From Lomentospora prolificans (lineage: Eukaryota; Ascomycota; Sordariomycetes; Microascales; Microascaceae), in the NCBI GenBank assembly GCA_029532625.1, contig JARFXM010000007.1, forward strand, positions 1,302,001 through 1,366,000: DNA of 64,000 nt, given 5' to 3'. The notes under the pieces are model-generated. The model ran no database searches. It was not told the origin of the DNA and saw only the letters and a program-made list of their open reading frames with translations. This document shows positions 11,336-22,405 of this stretch, piece by piece (positions within the stretch are counted from its first letter, which is position 1; every line of letters begins with the position of its first letter). The translations under genes were made by a program, and so were the position numbers.

Positions 11336-13294
11336 TTTGAACGCTATTTGTGGTTTCACTCGGGTTGGAAAGATGTGTGTGTTTTATTGATCGAAAGAGA
11401 GGAAAGTGGTAGAGTTGAGTGGTTGAAGTTGGGAAGAGTAGGCAGCAGGCGTGGTGGAGCAGCGAAGGGGGGGTTTGTTTGACTGCCGCAGGAACGGGTT
11501 TGGTGATGTCAGCGAGAAAGTAACAGGCGAGGCGAGACTACTTGTGGAAGGGGAAATGGACGGGAATAAAGGGAAAGTGCTTCTGGCTGGGGGAGCAGAG
11601 TACCTCGAGATAAGTACTCATAATACTACTTGGCAAATAGGCAGGCAGGCGCCCGTGGAACAGGGGAGGTCCTCACAGCACCTGCAACCTGCAACTTGCA
11701 CTGGTCGGTCGGTGACTGACATTGAGGGACTGACGGAAGGAGGGTGGGGTTGAGCCTGTGAAGACGGTTTGGCGGTATCAGTGAGTGCGGAGGAGTGAAG
11801 ACTAGGTACCCCTAATGTATCCTAAGGGCTGCGTAGGCGGTGCTAGCAGCCTGGCACAGTAGGTTGTATGGTGTCTGACAGGCAGCAAGAGGGGAAAAGC
11901 GACATGGGGTTTGACTTGAAGTACCTCATTCGTTGGTGGAATGAGGGGCACCACCAGGCTTGCCTGGAATTACAAAGTAATCGACAACACCGGAACGACG
12001 AGCAGTTCAGTTCAGCCAACTGCTCAAATATGTCAGGCATTTTCAATGGCAATGCCGACCGTCTCTGTTGGCTGGCCATGTATCCATCCTGGCATCCGTA
12101 GCGTCGGTGTGACAGATGGGTTGGCCGAGACGAAGAGAGGATGGGTGAGCTATTTAGAAATGGGAACCCTTCCTAAGCCTCGTCCAGCTGCCAGGTGACT
12201 CTTTCGACTCGAGCCTGGTCTGAGATAAGGGGTCATTCTGGGCGTTATGAAGTGACTGTGTGTTCCGAAAACGTGCTACCGAAGAGCTACCATGACTCGC
12301 CACTCTGGATTGCTGAGCACAGCCGACTCTCCCACCTCTTGGTTCGGGTTCGACATGGGTCTTGCTCGTGACCCGATCCGGTGCAGTCAACCCATCTGTG
12401 CCGAATTTGTCAACTTCACGTTCCCAAGGCGTCATGTTAGTCACCAGCGCTTATTACTATGAACCATTCTGGACTTTTCTAGACTTTCCGCTTCCCTGTG
12501 TCCTGCGCCAGCTCCCTCGACGCCTCAGGTTGACACTGCTGCACGAGCGATCCAGCTGTCCCATCATCACGTGATAAAGCCATACCCAACATTTGCGCCT
12601 CCTCTGGACTGCACGTGCTGATACTTTGTATGCAGGGACACCCGGGCGCCGAGGCCAGCTTCATTGACTTCCATAGAGAGCCAGCAGTCCGGCCGTACTA
12701 GTTTTCTATGACCATGAGTCCTCTAGATCGGTTCTCCGTATGAATAATAAAAGTGCCTGTCACCAATTAAATATGAATCAACTTCCCCCAGTACTAAAGT
12801 CGTTTGTACTTTGATACAGGAGACGGCCAGCATTTCGCCTGGCTGTGATGGAGAGTTGAGCGTGCTCTTGGTGGGGCCGGAGCTTGGCAAATCACCGGCA
12901 GCGTCCAGTAATCCACTTCACTTCCTATTACCTCTGTGTTGGAGGTGGAAATCCCCGACCTTTGAGGATTAGGAACCATTCCTCGGCCGTGTAAACAACG
13001 AAAAGGAATTTCTCCACTGAATGTAAAGATCGGGGTTCTCAACCGGTCCAAGCAACCCTACCGACAATCCTCCAAAGAAACCATCGGCTCGGCACCCTCC
13101 GCGGAAGAGCGCCTCTCTCCGTGAACAACTTGCACGAAAATTTGCTGCCAAAGTGGCCCGATGGACATCCGTCCCTAGTGGCGACATCGTTCGATCCCCC
13201 ACTGCCGCCAAATTGAGCACGACCGACAGCAAGCTCCTACAGCCAAGCATCCTATAACCGGCCATCAATCAATTTAAATATACGTGCCGTCACG
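11336..13294. other. Divergent promoter interval, atg8 / hem13
   Basis: About 2 kb lies between the two start codons, so it must carry both promoters. There is a purine-rich leader next to atg8. I found no convincing additional reading frame and no clear TATA element. Confidence 0.5.
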
Positions 13295-14589
13295 ATGCTG
13301 TCCCAACATCAATTGCTGAGGCTCTCCAGCCGACAGCTTCGATCTTGTGCGACCCGTAGCGTAACCCGCAGACCTTTCTCGACGATCAATCCGAGGTCGC
13401 CGAGCTCTTCCAAGAATAGTTCTTCTCTCCTAGCTACCATAGGTGCCGGAGCAGCAGTTTCTGCCGTAATTGCTTTGACAATGGTATGGGACGCTCTCCC
13501 CGGCGCTGAGGGAACCAATTGGCAGCCAATGCGCGAGTACTAACCCGTCTGTGGACCTAGGCGACCCAAGAACCTGCCAAACTCGATGTCAAGAAGCTCA
13601 AGCTCGCCGAGCGAGACGATGAGGCCAAAGCGCAAAAGGTAGTCGACGAAAGCTCTCCTATGCGCCTCCGCATGGAAAAGTTCATCAAGGAGCAGCAAAA
13701 GGCCATAGTTGCCGGCCTCGAGGAGCTTGACGGCGAAAAGTTCCGAACCGACGAGTGGAAACGCCCCGGCGGTGGCGGTGGCATCACCTGCGTGCTGCAA
13801 GACGGCAACGTCTTCGAAAAGGCCGGTGTCGCCGTTAGCGTCGTCTACGGAACCCTCCCCAAGGCCGCCATCGCCTCGATGCGTGCCAACCACAAGTCCC
13901 TCGCTGCCGATGTCGAGTCGCTCGATTTCTTCGCCGCTGGCCTGAGCATGGTCATCCACCCCAAAAACCCCATGGCGCCCACGGTGCACCTCAACTACCG
14001 ATACTTTGAGACGTGTCGTGAGGACGGCTCGAGCCAGGCTTGGTGGTTCGGCGGAGGTGAGGACTTGACACCTTCGTACCTCTTCGAGGAGGATGCTGTG
14101 CACTTCCACAAAACGATCAAGGATGTGTGCGATAAGCACGATAAGAGCTATTACCCCCGCTTTAAGAAGTGGTGCGATGAGTACTTCTACATCAAGCACC
14201 GCGGCGAGTCCCGTGGCGTGGGCGGCATCTTTTTCGACGACCTCGACGAGTCCGAGGCCAGCGCGGAAAAGACATTTGCCTTCATTCAGGACGGCTTGAA
14301 GTCCTTCCTCCCGTCATATATCCCCATCATACAGAAGCGCAAGGATATGCCCTTTACTGAGGCACAGAAAGAGTGGCAGCAGATCCGCAGGGGTCGTTAC
14401 GTCGAGTTTAACCTCGTGCATGACCGCGGCACCGCGTTCGGCCTCAACACCCCTGGCTCCAGGGTCGAGAGTATTCTTATGAGCTTGCCTGTGACGGCGA
14501 CGTGGAAATATATGCATTCGCCTGAGCCCGGCACGCCGGAGCAGGAGTTGCTGGACGTCTTGAAGAATCCTAGGGAATGGGTTAAATAA
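13295..14589 (+). CDS. hem13: Coproporphyrinogen III oxidase, mitochondrial
   Basis: Two exons (13295-13483, 13561-14589) joined over a 77-nt intron give 405 residues. The enzyme oxidatively decarboxylates coproporphyrinogen III to protoporphyrinogen IX in haem synthesis, using oxygen. Family signatures are WWFGGGEDLTPSY at about residue 224, GGIFFDDL at about 286, and GRYVEFNLVHDRGTAFGL at about 341. The first exon encodes an Arg/Ser-rich amphipathic presequence, then a hydrophobic stretch (about residues 45-63, LLATIGAGAAVSAVIALTM). That bipartite pattern fits delivery to the mitochondrial intermembrane space rather than the cytosol, as in yeast; localisation is inferred. Length is somewhat above the yeast enzyme because of this presequence. 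Confidence 0.95.
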
Positions 14590-15618
14590 AGGATCTGGGA
14601 TCCTGTGTACTTTACCAGATATTTTCTTGTGTACTATATAGACGCTGACATGTATAATGTGAATGTGAATCTAGCGCACCTTTTCCCCGCCTCAATTAGT
14701 GACATATATAGCTTCGAATCTTCAAAGATTCCAGGAAAGGTAAGGCTTTTTTTCTTTTTTTCTAAAGTTCCGTGACGACGAGGCATATCAAGGCAGCGGA
14801 AAGCCGCATCCAACCTGCCCAGATACCAATGAAGACATTAGAAGCACCGAATGTCCTTCTCTAGTCATCTCCATCCTAGTCATTGTTCAAGATCGTAACA
14901 TGAAGCATCCAGCTGTCATTCTCAACCATATTCATGAGCGCCATACCCCCGCATTCCTTCCTCCCCTCTCTGCAGGGTAAACGAGTGATATAGGACCCTA
15001 GTGGCGCAGGGCACTCATGCGACCGTGGCCAAAAGTTTTAGACTCATTCCGAGTAACAGTCTCAAAGGTCATAGTTTAGACGCCGTGCGATAAGACCCGT
15101 GATAGCTAGTCGAGTTACAGACGCCCCCTAGCACCAGTGTCACGTACGTACCTGCATAGGGTCTCTGGATAAACTTAGCATAGATCGCGTACGCTACCTA
15201 ACAGGACCGACCCATTTAGACCTACTCACCCGTAGCTGAATCGTATGCCTTCTGTACTCACATACTCGATACTTGGATGGCAAGGATTTCAAGGCGTCTC
15301 CAAGGTAGTCGTCGACATCAGTAACAACTTTTGAGTAAACAAAAAATCTCGCGAGACAATGGAATCGGTGCACATTGTATTCTTTTTGTTTAGGGACTTG
15401 AAAAATGACTGCGAAAAGGAGTTGGTGGAGAATGGCGAAATATATTGGATTTCTCAACTGCGGTGTGAGCATACACCAGACTTAATGTCTGGACCGAGTT
15501 CGAAGTCAGCGAACATCCACTTAAACTCAACCACCGACTGTCACCTTTCCTCACATCAATGACATACACCGTCTTTTCAACGCCCTCAAAGACAACTTCA
15601 AACCCTCCATAACTTGAA
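14590..15618. other. Intergenic, hem13 to SWIM-domain gene
   Basis: This holds the hem13 3' flank and the promoter of the next gene. No gene, tRNA or repeat was recognised. Confidence 0.5.
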
Positions 15619-16326
15619 ATGCCACCAAAGCCGCTCCCCACCCCACGCGCCTTCCTCACATCCCTCTTCACCACCCTCGCCTCAACCCCCGCCCCGCTTC
15701 CACCACCCCCAGACCAGCCTTCGGTCTTCCCCGGAAACCCGCTCCAGGGCCTCGGCGACGACGCCCGCGGTATCCTATCGACGCTCCACGTTTTATTCCC
15801 CTCGCAGCTCCTTCCCGCGCTAGATCTGCTCGACCGCCGCCTGGTCACGCGGGTGATTGTGCGGGATGTACCTGCGCGACGACCTGCTACGGCGCGGACG
15901 GATTCCTCAAGAGAGGACGGGGTCGTGGAAGATGACGGCGAGGGAGATGGAAGGAAGGGAACGTATATTGTACGGTCTCTCGCTTCGACGATGAGGAGGA
16001 AGGCGGAATCAAAGTCTTATCTTGTCTTGTTGACGGCGTGGTCGTGCACTTGTCCCGCCTTCGTATTCGATGCTTTTCCGCCGGCGTCTTTGTCCGCGCC
16101 CGTTGTTGCCGGTACGCCGGACGACGGTCCTGCGGCCGATGGCGAGGCGTGGTCGTTTGGAGGGCTGAGTTTGGATGGGTTGCCAGGGGCAAGCGGGAAT
16201 GTGCCTTGCTGCAAGCACCTTCTTGCGTGTGTGCTCGTGGAGAAATGGGGTGCAGTTTTGGGGAAATATGCGCTTGAGAGGAGGGTTACGAAGGAGGAGA
16301 TGGCCGGGCTGGTTGCTGAGATATGA
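15619..16326 (+). CDS. SWIM zinc-finger protein, Sws1/Shu2 (ZSWIM7)-like
   Basis: A single exon of 235 residues. The C-terminal half has a SWIM zinc-binding motif: Cys143-x-Cys145 in WSCTCPAFVF, then Cys198-x-His200 followed by Ala203 in CKHLLA. The CxC...CxHxxA arrangement is the hallmark of Shu2/Sws1/ZSWIM7, the Shu-complex subunit that works with Rad51 paralogues in homologous recombination; the CPAFVF context also resembles ZSWIM7. The spacer between the two metal half-sites is about 52 residues of Gly/Ala/Pro-rich sequence, which seems long. The N-terminus is Pro-rich with a Leu-rich helix (STLHVLFPSQLLPALDLLDRR). It converges with rpn8. A role in recombination is inferred from the motif only; another SWIM family cannot be excluded. 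Confidence 0.72.
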   Translation: MPPKPLPTPRAFLTSLFTTLASTPAPLPPPPDQPSVFPGNPLQGLGDDARGILSTLHVLFPSQLLPALDLLDRRLVTRVIVRDVPARRPATARTDSSREDGVVEDDGEGDGRKGTYIVRSLASTMRRKAESKSYLVLLTAWSCTCPAFVFDAFPPASLSAPVVAGTPDDGPAADGEAWSFGGLSLDGLPGASGNVPCCKHLLACVLVEKWGAVLGKYALERRVTKEEMAGLVAEI

Positions 16327-16628
16327 GCGCCTAGTCTATCGGGGCGTTCTGGAGTTTCGGCGTTTATGGTGATGCGAGTTTATAGAACCCGTGAACAACT
16401 AGGATTCACACAGTGGTTCTGCTACAGCGGAGAGAATTCGGACAAACTACCATGTCCATTTCAAACTTGGAATTATTAAATACACTGCCATGCTGAAGAA
16501 AAGTCTATGGCAAGTACCATTCCCTCGAACCGATCCCATCAGCTCGGATGCTCTTCCATCTATACACTATTCGTATTGGAGTACGGCTGTCCCGGCCACG
16601 TGCTACTCTCTACTCTCTACCGCTCTCT
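16327..16628. other. Convergent 3' spacer
   Basis: About 300 bp between the SWIM-protein stop and the rpn8 stop. It must hold both 3' UTRs; nothing else was seen. Confidence 0.5.
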
Positions 16629-17767
16629 TTATTTCTTCTTCTCCTTCTCCTTCTCCTTTTCTTTCTCCTTGTCGCCCTCCTTGGCCTTCGCCTTTTCATC
16701 GGCGGGCTCCTTCTCCTTCTCCTTGTCCTCGTTGTGTTGCTTGTTCTGTATCTTGTTCTCAATGAGGTCGTGGAAGGCCGTGATGGCCCTGATCAAGCTG
16801 CTGAGGTAGATCGACATAAGCTGATCGTTCGTCTTGACTCCCATGGCATGGGAGAGTTCGCTGACGCCAGGTTTGCCATCGCCCTTGGGCGCGGTAAGGT
16901 TGGGAAGCAGGTTGAAGACGTCCTGGAGGTTGCCGAGGATGGCATGGTTGACAGGGAGCTCCTTGTCTAGGACTTTTTGGAGATAGGCGCCGATCTCACG
17001 GAGGCGGAGGTGTAGGCCTTGAAGGGACTGGAGCTGGTTGGTTATGCGGGTGGACAGGGTGCCGGCGGCGACGTCGCGGATGTCGCGTAGAAGGTGCTCG
17101 ACACCAATCTCTTCGGCCTCTTCGGCCTCGATTACGGAGGGAGTGTGAACAAAGGTTCTTGCCGTAGTGGTTCCGTCCTATTCTGGTCAGCCAGCTGAAC
17201 TCTAGGGGCAGATTATGGTTCGAAAAGCTCACATCCTTGATCTCGTCGACGGCAAAGTAGGCATCGGTGGGCACACCGGCCTCCTTGGGGTGTACATCGA
17301 TGATGACGAGTAGGGGGTTGGGAGTATATCGCTTGAAGAGCTCGTTGATCTCGAGATCGGAGGCGCGGAGCTTGGGGCCGGAGTGGTACCATCCTATTAG
17401 CTTCTCACGGGCATTGATCTTCTTGAACATCTCGTTCATGTTCTCGACGTAGTTGTGGTCAAGGAACCACACGGAAGGGTCCTTGTCATCTTCCTCGAAC
17501 GGTACTTTTGAAAGGGCAAGAGAATTAGTTCGATGTATCACAAACAGCGAGCTTGGGGGAGCGAGGGTGGAACGTACCAGCAAAGCTGTTAGAGACTCTC
17601 ACATTCTTCCCATCATTCTGGCCTAGGAGGACACCGACAACCCGCCTTTTCGAACCTTTAACTACTGTGCGGTTGTAGTGGTCAACTGCGGAGAGAAGAA
17701 CGAGGGGCGCTACGGAGACACTGCGCTGGGTGACGAGGGAGAGGGTTTCGGCTGTTGTGGCGGGCAT
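16629..17767 (-). CDS. rpn8: 26S proteasome lid subunit Rpn8 (MPN domain, non-catalytic)
   Basis: Three exons (17767-17578, 17504-17233, 17177-16629) encode 336 residues. The N-terminal MPN domain includes VVGVLLGQ, NSFAVPFEEDD and GWYHSGPKLRASDLEINELF. The catalytic subunit Rpn11 has a HxH zinc motif; here the corresponding site is YHSG, so the metal site is incomplete, as expected for Rpn8, the structural partner of Rpn11 in the lid. The C-terminus (after about residue 300) is a run of Lys/Glu repeats (KEKEKEKEKEKKK), a longer charged tail than the core family needs. The first intron splits the Val codon in FAVPF. The function, lid assembly and deubiquitination as an Rpn8-Rpn11 dimer, is known for the family. 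Confidence 0.95.
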
Positions 17768-20429
17768 GGTGGGGAGATGGAAGGCGGTGGCTGATGGAAT
17801 CGGAATTTAGGAGGAGATCGTCACCATGTAAATTCGAATAGGTGACTCGGGGTATCTGGAGCTTCAGGAGGGCGGATTGAGAGTTTCGAAAAGAAAATGG
17901 AAAGGCGTTGGTAGACGATGGTATGGAAGGCGGCTGGCGATGGAGGCCGATTGTTGGCTGTCGTCGTGTGCTGAGGCTGCCTTGGAGATGGATTTCAGAG
18001 CACCTTGGGCTGCTGGCCAATCAGAGCACTTTTATGAGCCCAAGCTCGAGCCTCGCAGGCCGGTGCTGAGGCACGTGATGTGGCGTTTTGTGGCTGGTGG
18101 ATTGGAACATTGTCTTGCAGCCGCTGAGCAGTTGTCCACTTGGAGCATGAGCTCGATGGCGCCCTGATGGGAGGCTTGAGGTCTCAGCTAGAATCCTTCT
18201 AATAATGTAATAATATTTCAAAGACCTTAACTAAGATTGGATATATACGGAAACATATGGGAAACCTGGTGATTCATTACCAGCGAGGCATCGGACGAGA
18301 GTGGATACACACATGTCCCCAGTCTACCACGGCGTCGCGGTGAAGGAAGTGGCATACCTTCCCTAATCGACCACTTCACTTACACGATCCCAGGTTCTAG
18401 AGCGAATCAGCAATGGCGTAGACCCCCCGGTGACTGAGCCATAGGTCTCTGGTCATTGCAATGAAATAAGCAGTCGCTGGTGAGGCTACTAGCAGTGCGG
18501 GCCTTGCACGAGATCAGAGTACCGAGAGGGTCTTTCGCAGAAAAGGATGCCCATCGGACGGTAAAATGGAGGAAATGGTGGTGCCCACCACGGGGTAAGG
18601 CCAACGTAGGGTGACTAGTAGCATTCGGACGACCGCTATTCTCTGCGCGTGGGGGCCCTCAAACGAGCCGCCAATAACGGGCATGAACCTTGCATCCGTG
18701 TACAAGCCCCGGTAATTCGAGAGCTGGGAGGCCGCTTCGGTTTCACGCTTGGCTGGCTCGGCCGAAGACGGAGTGTCAGTTCTTTCGGCAATGCAACAAA
18801 GCGAGCAGTGGAAGCGAACAGGATGAACATGTGCAGATATTGAAGTTGAACTGGAGAGCTGGTGCAACGCCTTCTTTTGAATTTTGATGCGCGACGTGTT
18901 TTAATTGGGAATTGATTGCCGTTGCCAGGCTCGGTACGAGCCCGGGCTAATTTACCTGGTGAGAAAATTGAAGAAATACAATACTTTGTAGGTATTACGG
19001 CCTTCGCACATCAAGGCCTTTAGAGCCTGCAAAGGATTCTGTGTCTTGTCCCGTGCCGGTCATCACCTAGTGAACTGTAGCGAGGGCGGATCAATTGATG
19101 CTCTTTGCTTCAGATGTTTAAATTGGGTTTTAGTACCCATGAATGGGCGGAATAAACGGCAAAGAATCGAACTCAGATCAGGCGCATCCATCCAGACGGC
19201 GAGTTTCTTTTCGAAAGGAAGAAAGCCTCCGATCGGATGAGACATGTCGCTCGGCGGATGGCAAGACACCATGACCGCGGCAACTTCTGCTTCTGTAGTC
19301 TAGTGCTAAAGATGGAGCCGCGGGCTAATGCAGACGGATCTCGGTCTCGGTACAGATTTGGACCAATCCGTGAAACTTCAACCGTACAGGGAGCCACCTG
19401 AAATCCTCCAGGCGTTTCTGGACTTGTACTGACCCTCCGCCTGTCAATGCATACTCTGGGGAAAGATGGGCACTTTCAGCTCAGTGGATGCATCGAGCCG
19501 ACTCCGGAATGCGCTTATTGTGCTGTTGGGGGACCTGGAGGCGGATTCCGGATTCCGAACAGTAGTTCCTCTGCAGCTCTCACTTCGGGGTAAATACATG
19601 GAAAATGGCAAAAGTGTCCTCTTGAATCTTGCTATGGCGATCGTGTCGTGCGTCAAAAGTTTTACGGCTTCAGGAGATGGACAAATGCCGCAATTGGGCC
19701 CAACCAGATGACATAGGACGCCTTCCCGTCTCCCTGTTGCTTCTAGGCCAGGGGAAAGAAAGGAAAAAGAAAAAAACCTTGAGCACCTTGCGTTCCAGGG
19801 GCCCCTGTTCGAGATTGTCATCAGTGGGACTGAAGTGGTTGCAGCTCCGGAGGCGATGACGGTTGTTATACTTTGCCATGCTGTGGGCCTCATGTACCTG
19901 TGTGCGGCGGGTGCAGTGTCCTAGTGACAGATTCTGGCCCGTGCGCGACTGTCCCTCAGCCTGTTTTCTTCCACTTCTTAGCCTCGAGGAGCTCCCACCG
20001 CCTGGCCTGGCTGGCTGGCTAGCGAGCAAGGTACTGCTAGAATATGCCAATTACCACGAAATTCTCGCAAAATATTACAGCCACGGCAAAGCTCCGTTGT
20101 CCCGACCAAAAATCGGCGTGTCAAATTCGGCGGTCCGACTCGCCCATTTTACCCCCAAATTTCTTTCCCTTCACGTTTTCTAAACCTTCTTTTTTCCTCT
20201 ATCACCCCCATCCCCCTTTCGCCATCCTTTCTTCCCACGATATCCTCTTGACCTTCTTCGCCAAGGCTCACCCTGTCCAATTGACTTTGTTCAGGGCTCC
20301 AACCTCGTTTTCTTCCAGCCCGGAAACTTGACCTCGGCTTGTTTTCTGTTGCTTGCTGCCACAGCACACACAAACCTTCCCTCCAACACAACAACCTCGC
20401 TTTTCTCTTCCCACACATCTTCAGACAAA
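17768..20429. other. Divergent promoter interval, rpn8 / adk1
   Basis: About 2.7 kb lies between the start codons of two housekeeping genes. The last 250 bp before adk1 are strongly pyrimidine-rich. A 149-codon minus-strand frame at 19444-19893 has no domain-like features and is treated as chance. No gene is supported. Confidence 0.5.
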
Positions 20430-21459
20430 ATGGGTCTCGTAGAAGACGAAGTTCAGCGCCTGCGCGATCTTGTCCACGGCTTTGAGTCGAGGATCAAGGC
20501 GCTCGAGGAGAGGGCTCTTGGTGGAAGCGGCGCGTCTGCCAAGTCTACCGAGGAAATCCGAATGCTCCTCATTGGACCTCCCGGAGCTGGTGAGTGCCCT
20601 GGATTCCTCGTTTTGCTGGTGTTTTCTTCTTCTTTTTTTTTTTTTCTTTGGTGAGGTCGCTTGAGCTAATTCGATGCGTAGGCAAGGGTACCCAGGCACC
20701 CAAGATCAAGGAGAGGTTTAACTGCTGCCACTTGGTAAGTTTTGTCCGCGCTTCGCCTAGTTACAACGCGCAAAACTGGATCCGCGATAACTAACATGTT
20801 CTTTCCCCCGCTATAGGCCACCGGAGACATGTTGCGATCTCAGGTCCAGAAGCAGACTCCCCTCGGCATCGAGGCCAAGAAGATTATGGATACCGGCGGC
20901 CTCGTCCGTGACGACATCGTTATTGGCATGATTAAGGAGGAGCTCGAGAGCAACCCCGAGTGCAAGGGAGGGTATGTAGCACATGGATAACTCGCTCCAT
21001 TGATACGTGGTCTGGGCATCTGTTGGCTAACAAACACACGCCAGATTCATCCTCGACGGCTTCCCCCGTACCGTCGGCCAGGCCGAGGGTCTCGACGCCA
21101 TGCTCAAGGCCCGTAACCGCCCTCTTCAGCATGCCGTTGAGCTCCAGATCGACGACTCCCTCCTCGTCGCCCGTATCACCGGCCGCCTCATCCACCCCGC
21201 CTCCGGCCGCTCTTACCACACCACCTTCAACCCCCCCAAGAACTACATGAAGGACGACGTCACCGGTGAGCCCCTCGTCCAGCGCAGCGACGACAACGCC
21301 GACGCCCTCAAGAAGCGCCTTGTGACCTACCACAAGCAGACCGCCCCCGTTGTCGAGCACTACCGCAAGGCCGGCATCTGGCAAGGTATTGATGCCGCCC
21401 AGGAGCCTGGCCAGGTCTGGAAGAACATGCTCTCCATCCTCGAGAGCAAGAGGAACTAA
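20430..21459 (+). CDS. adk1: Adenylate kinase (Adk1/AK2 type)
   Basis: Four exons (20430-20589, 20682-20734, 20817-20971, 21045-21459) give 260 residues. The enzyme interconverts ATP + AMP and 2 ADP, in the cytosol and mitochondrial intermembrane space in fungi. The P-loop GPPGAGKGTQ is at residues 49-58; the first intron splits the codon of Gly54 just before the catalytic Lys55. The AMP-binding ATGDMLR and FILDGFPRT motifs and the long LID segment (GRLIHPASGRSYHTTFNPPK) mark it as a long-form kinase. A 40-residue N-terminal extension, helical and charged (VEDEVQRLRDLVHGFESRIKA, here cited loosely), precedes the core. It converges with the HookA gene. Confidence 0.95.
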
Positions 21460-22405
21460 ACTGTTCTGCCTTTGTTGGAGAAGTTTGAGGACGGGCGTAA
21501 GGGGGACGGACTGCTGGCTGAGCAGTCAACAAGATGTAGGCTATTAATGACTTACCATGGCCTGCGTTGGTCAGAACGCGGAGGGTCGGATTTGCATCAC
21601 GGTGTCAAAACGGGTTAAATATCACGAAAATTTTCCACAGTTTCTGTACAACTTGATCGGAAGAACAACGGAATGGAAAATATGGGAAACGCATCAACCA
21701 ATCCGGGTGGGAGCTTTCTCGGGGCGCATCAAAAGAAGGGCGCATCATCAGGAAAGAAACAAGGTGAAGATCGCTCCTACTCTGATTCTCGAAAACAAAA
21801 AAAACGACAAATGAAGGGGATCAGTTGGCGGTGCGCCATGGTGTCCGATACAGAGCCCAGAGGTGGATAAAGACGTCTTCAAGATCCCTTGGCGGAACTT
21901 GGCACGTTGGGGGGGGCTGGAGGTGAGGATAACACTTGTATACTATCTTGCTTTTCATTCTTTTTTCCTTCGTTTTTCCTGCGCGGAAAGGAGGATGGCG
22001 ACGGGAGGTAGTTTTACAGATGTTTTTAGCATGGTGTAGGAGTAGGCATAGAAGAGCCCTCTGGAGCTCGTTTCTTCCAAACACTTAACACTCGTCACTC
22101 TTGCCGATCGTCTTCTGTGATGTCTAGAACCGCAATGAGAGGGAAGAGAAGCCTGGATCAGCCCTGGGTTTATCATGTTGCAAGTAGTATTATGAGAAAT
22201 GTACAAATGCAGCGGAGATACTCCGAGAGCCATTGGCGCATACATCGAGAAGTGCTGTCTCTTATCGGTATACACTCCCCCTACCCAGCCTAGCTTAAAG
22301 ATGTTGCCCGGGATATCGGTAAGAAAAGAAGCCCCAAACCTTCGCCATGCAGATATAACTTATACGAACGAAAATCCAAAAGGGCGCAGTAAATGCGCGA
22401 CAACT
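21460..22405. other. Convergent 3' interval, adk1 / hookA
   Basis: About 950 bp of 3' flanking sequence for both genes, with A-rich blocks. No reading frame was recognised. Confidence 0.5.

Noticed and set aside
19444..19893. 149-codon minus-strand frame
   Set aside because: No domain, no splice or promoter context; expected by chance in a 2.7 kb interval.
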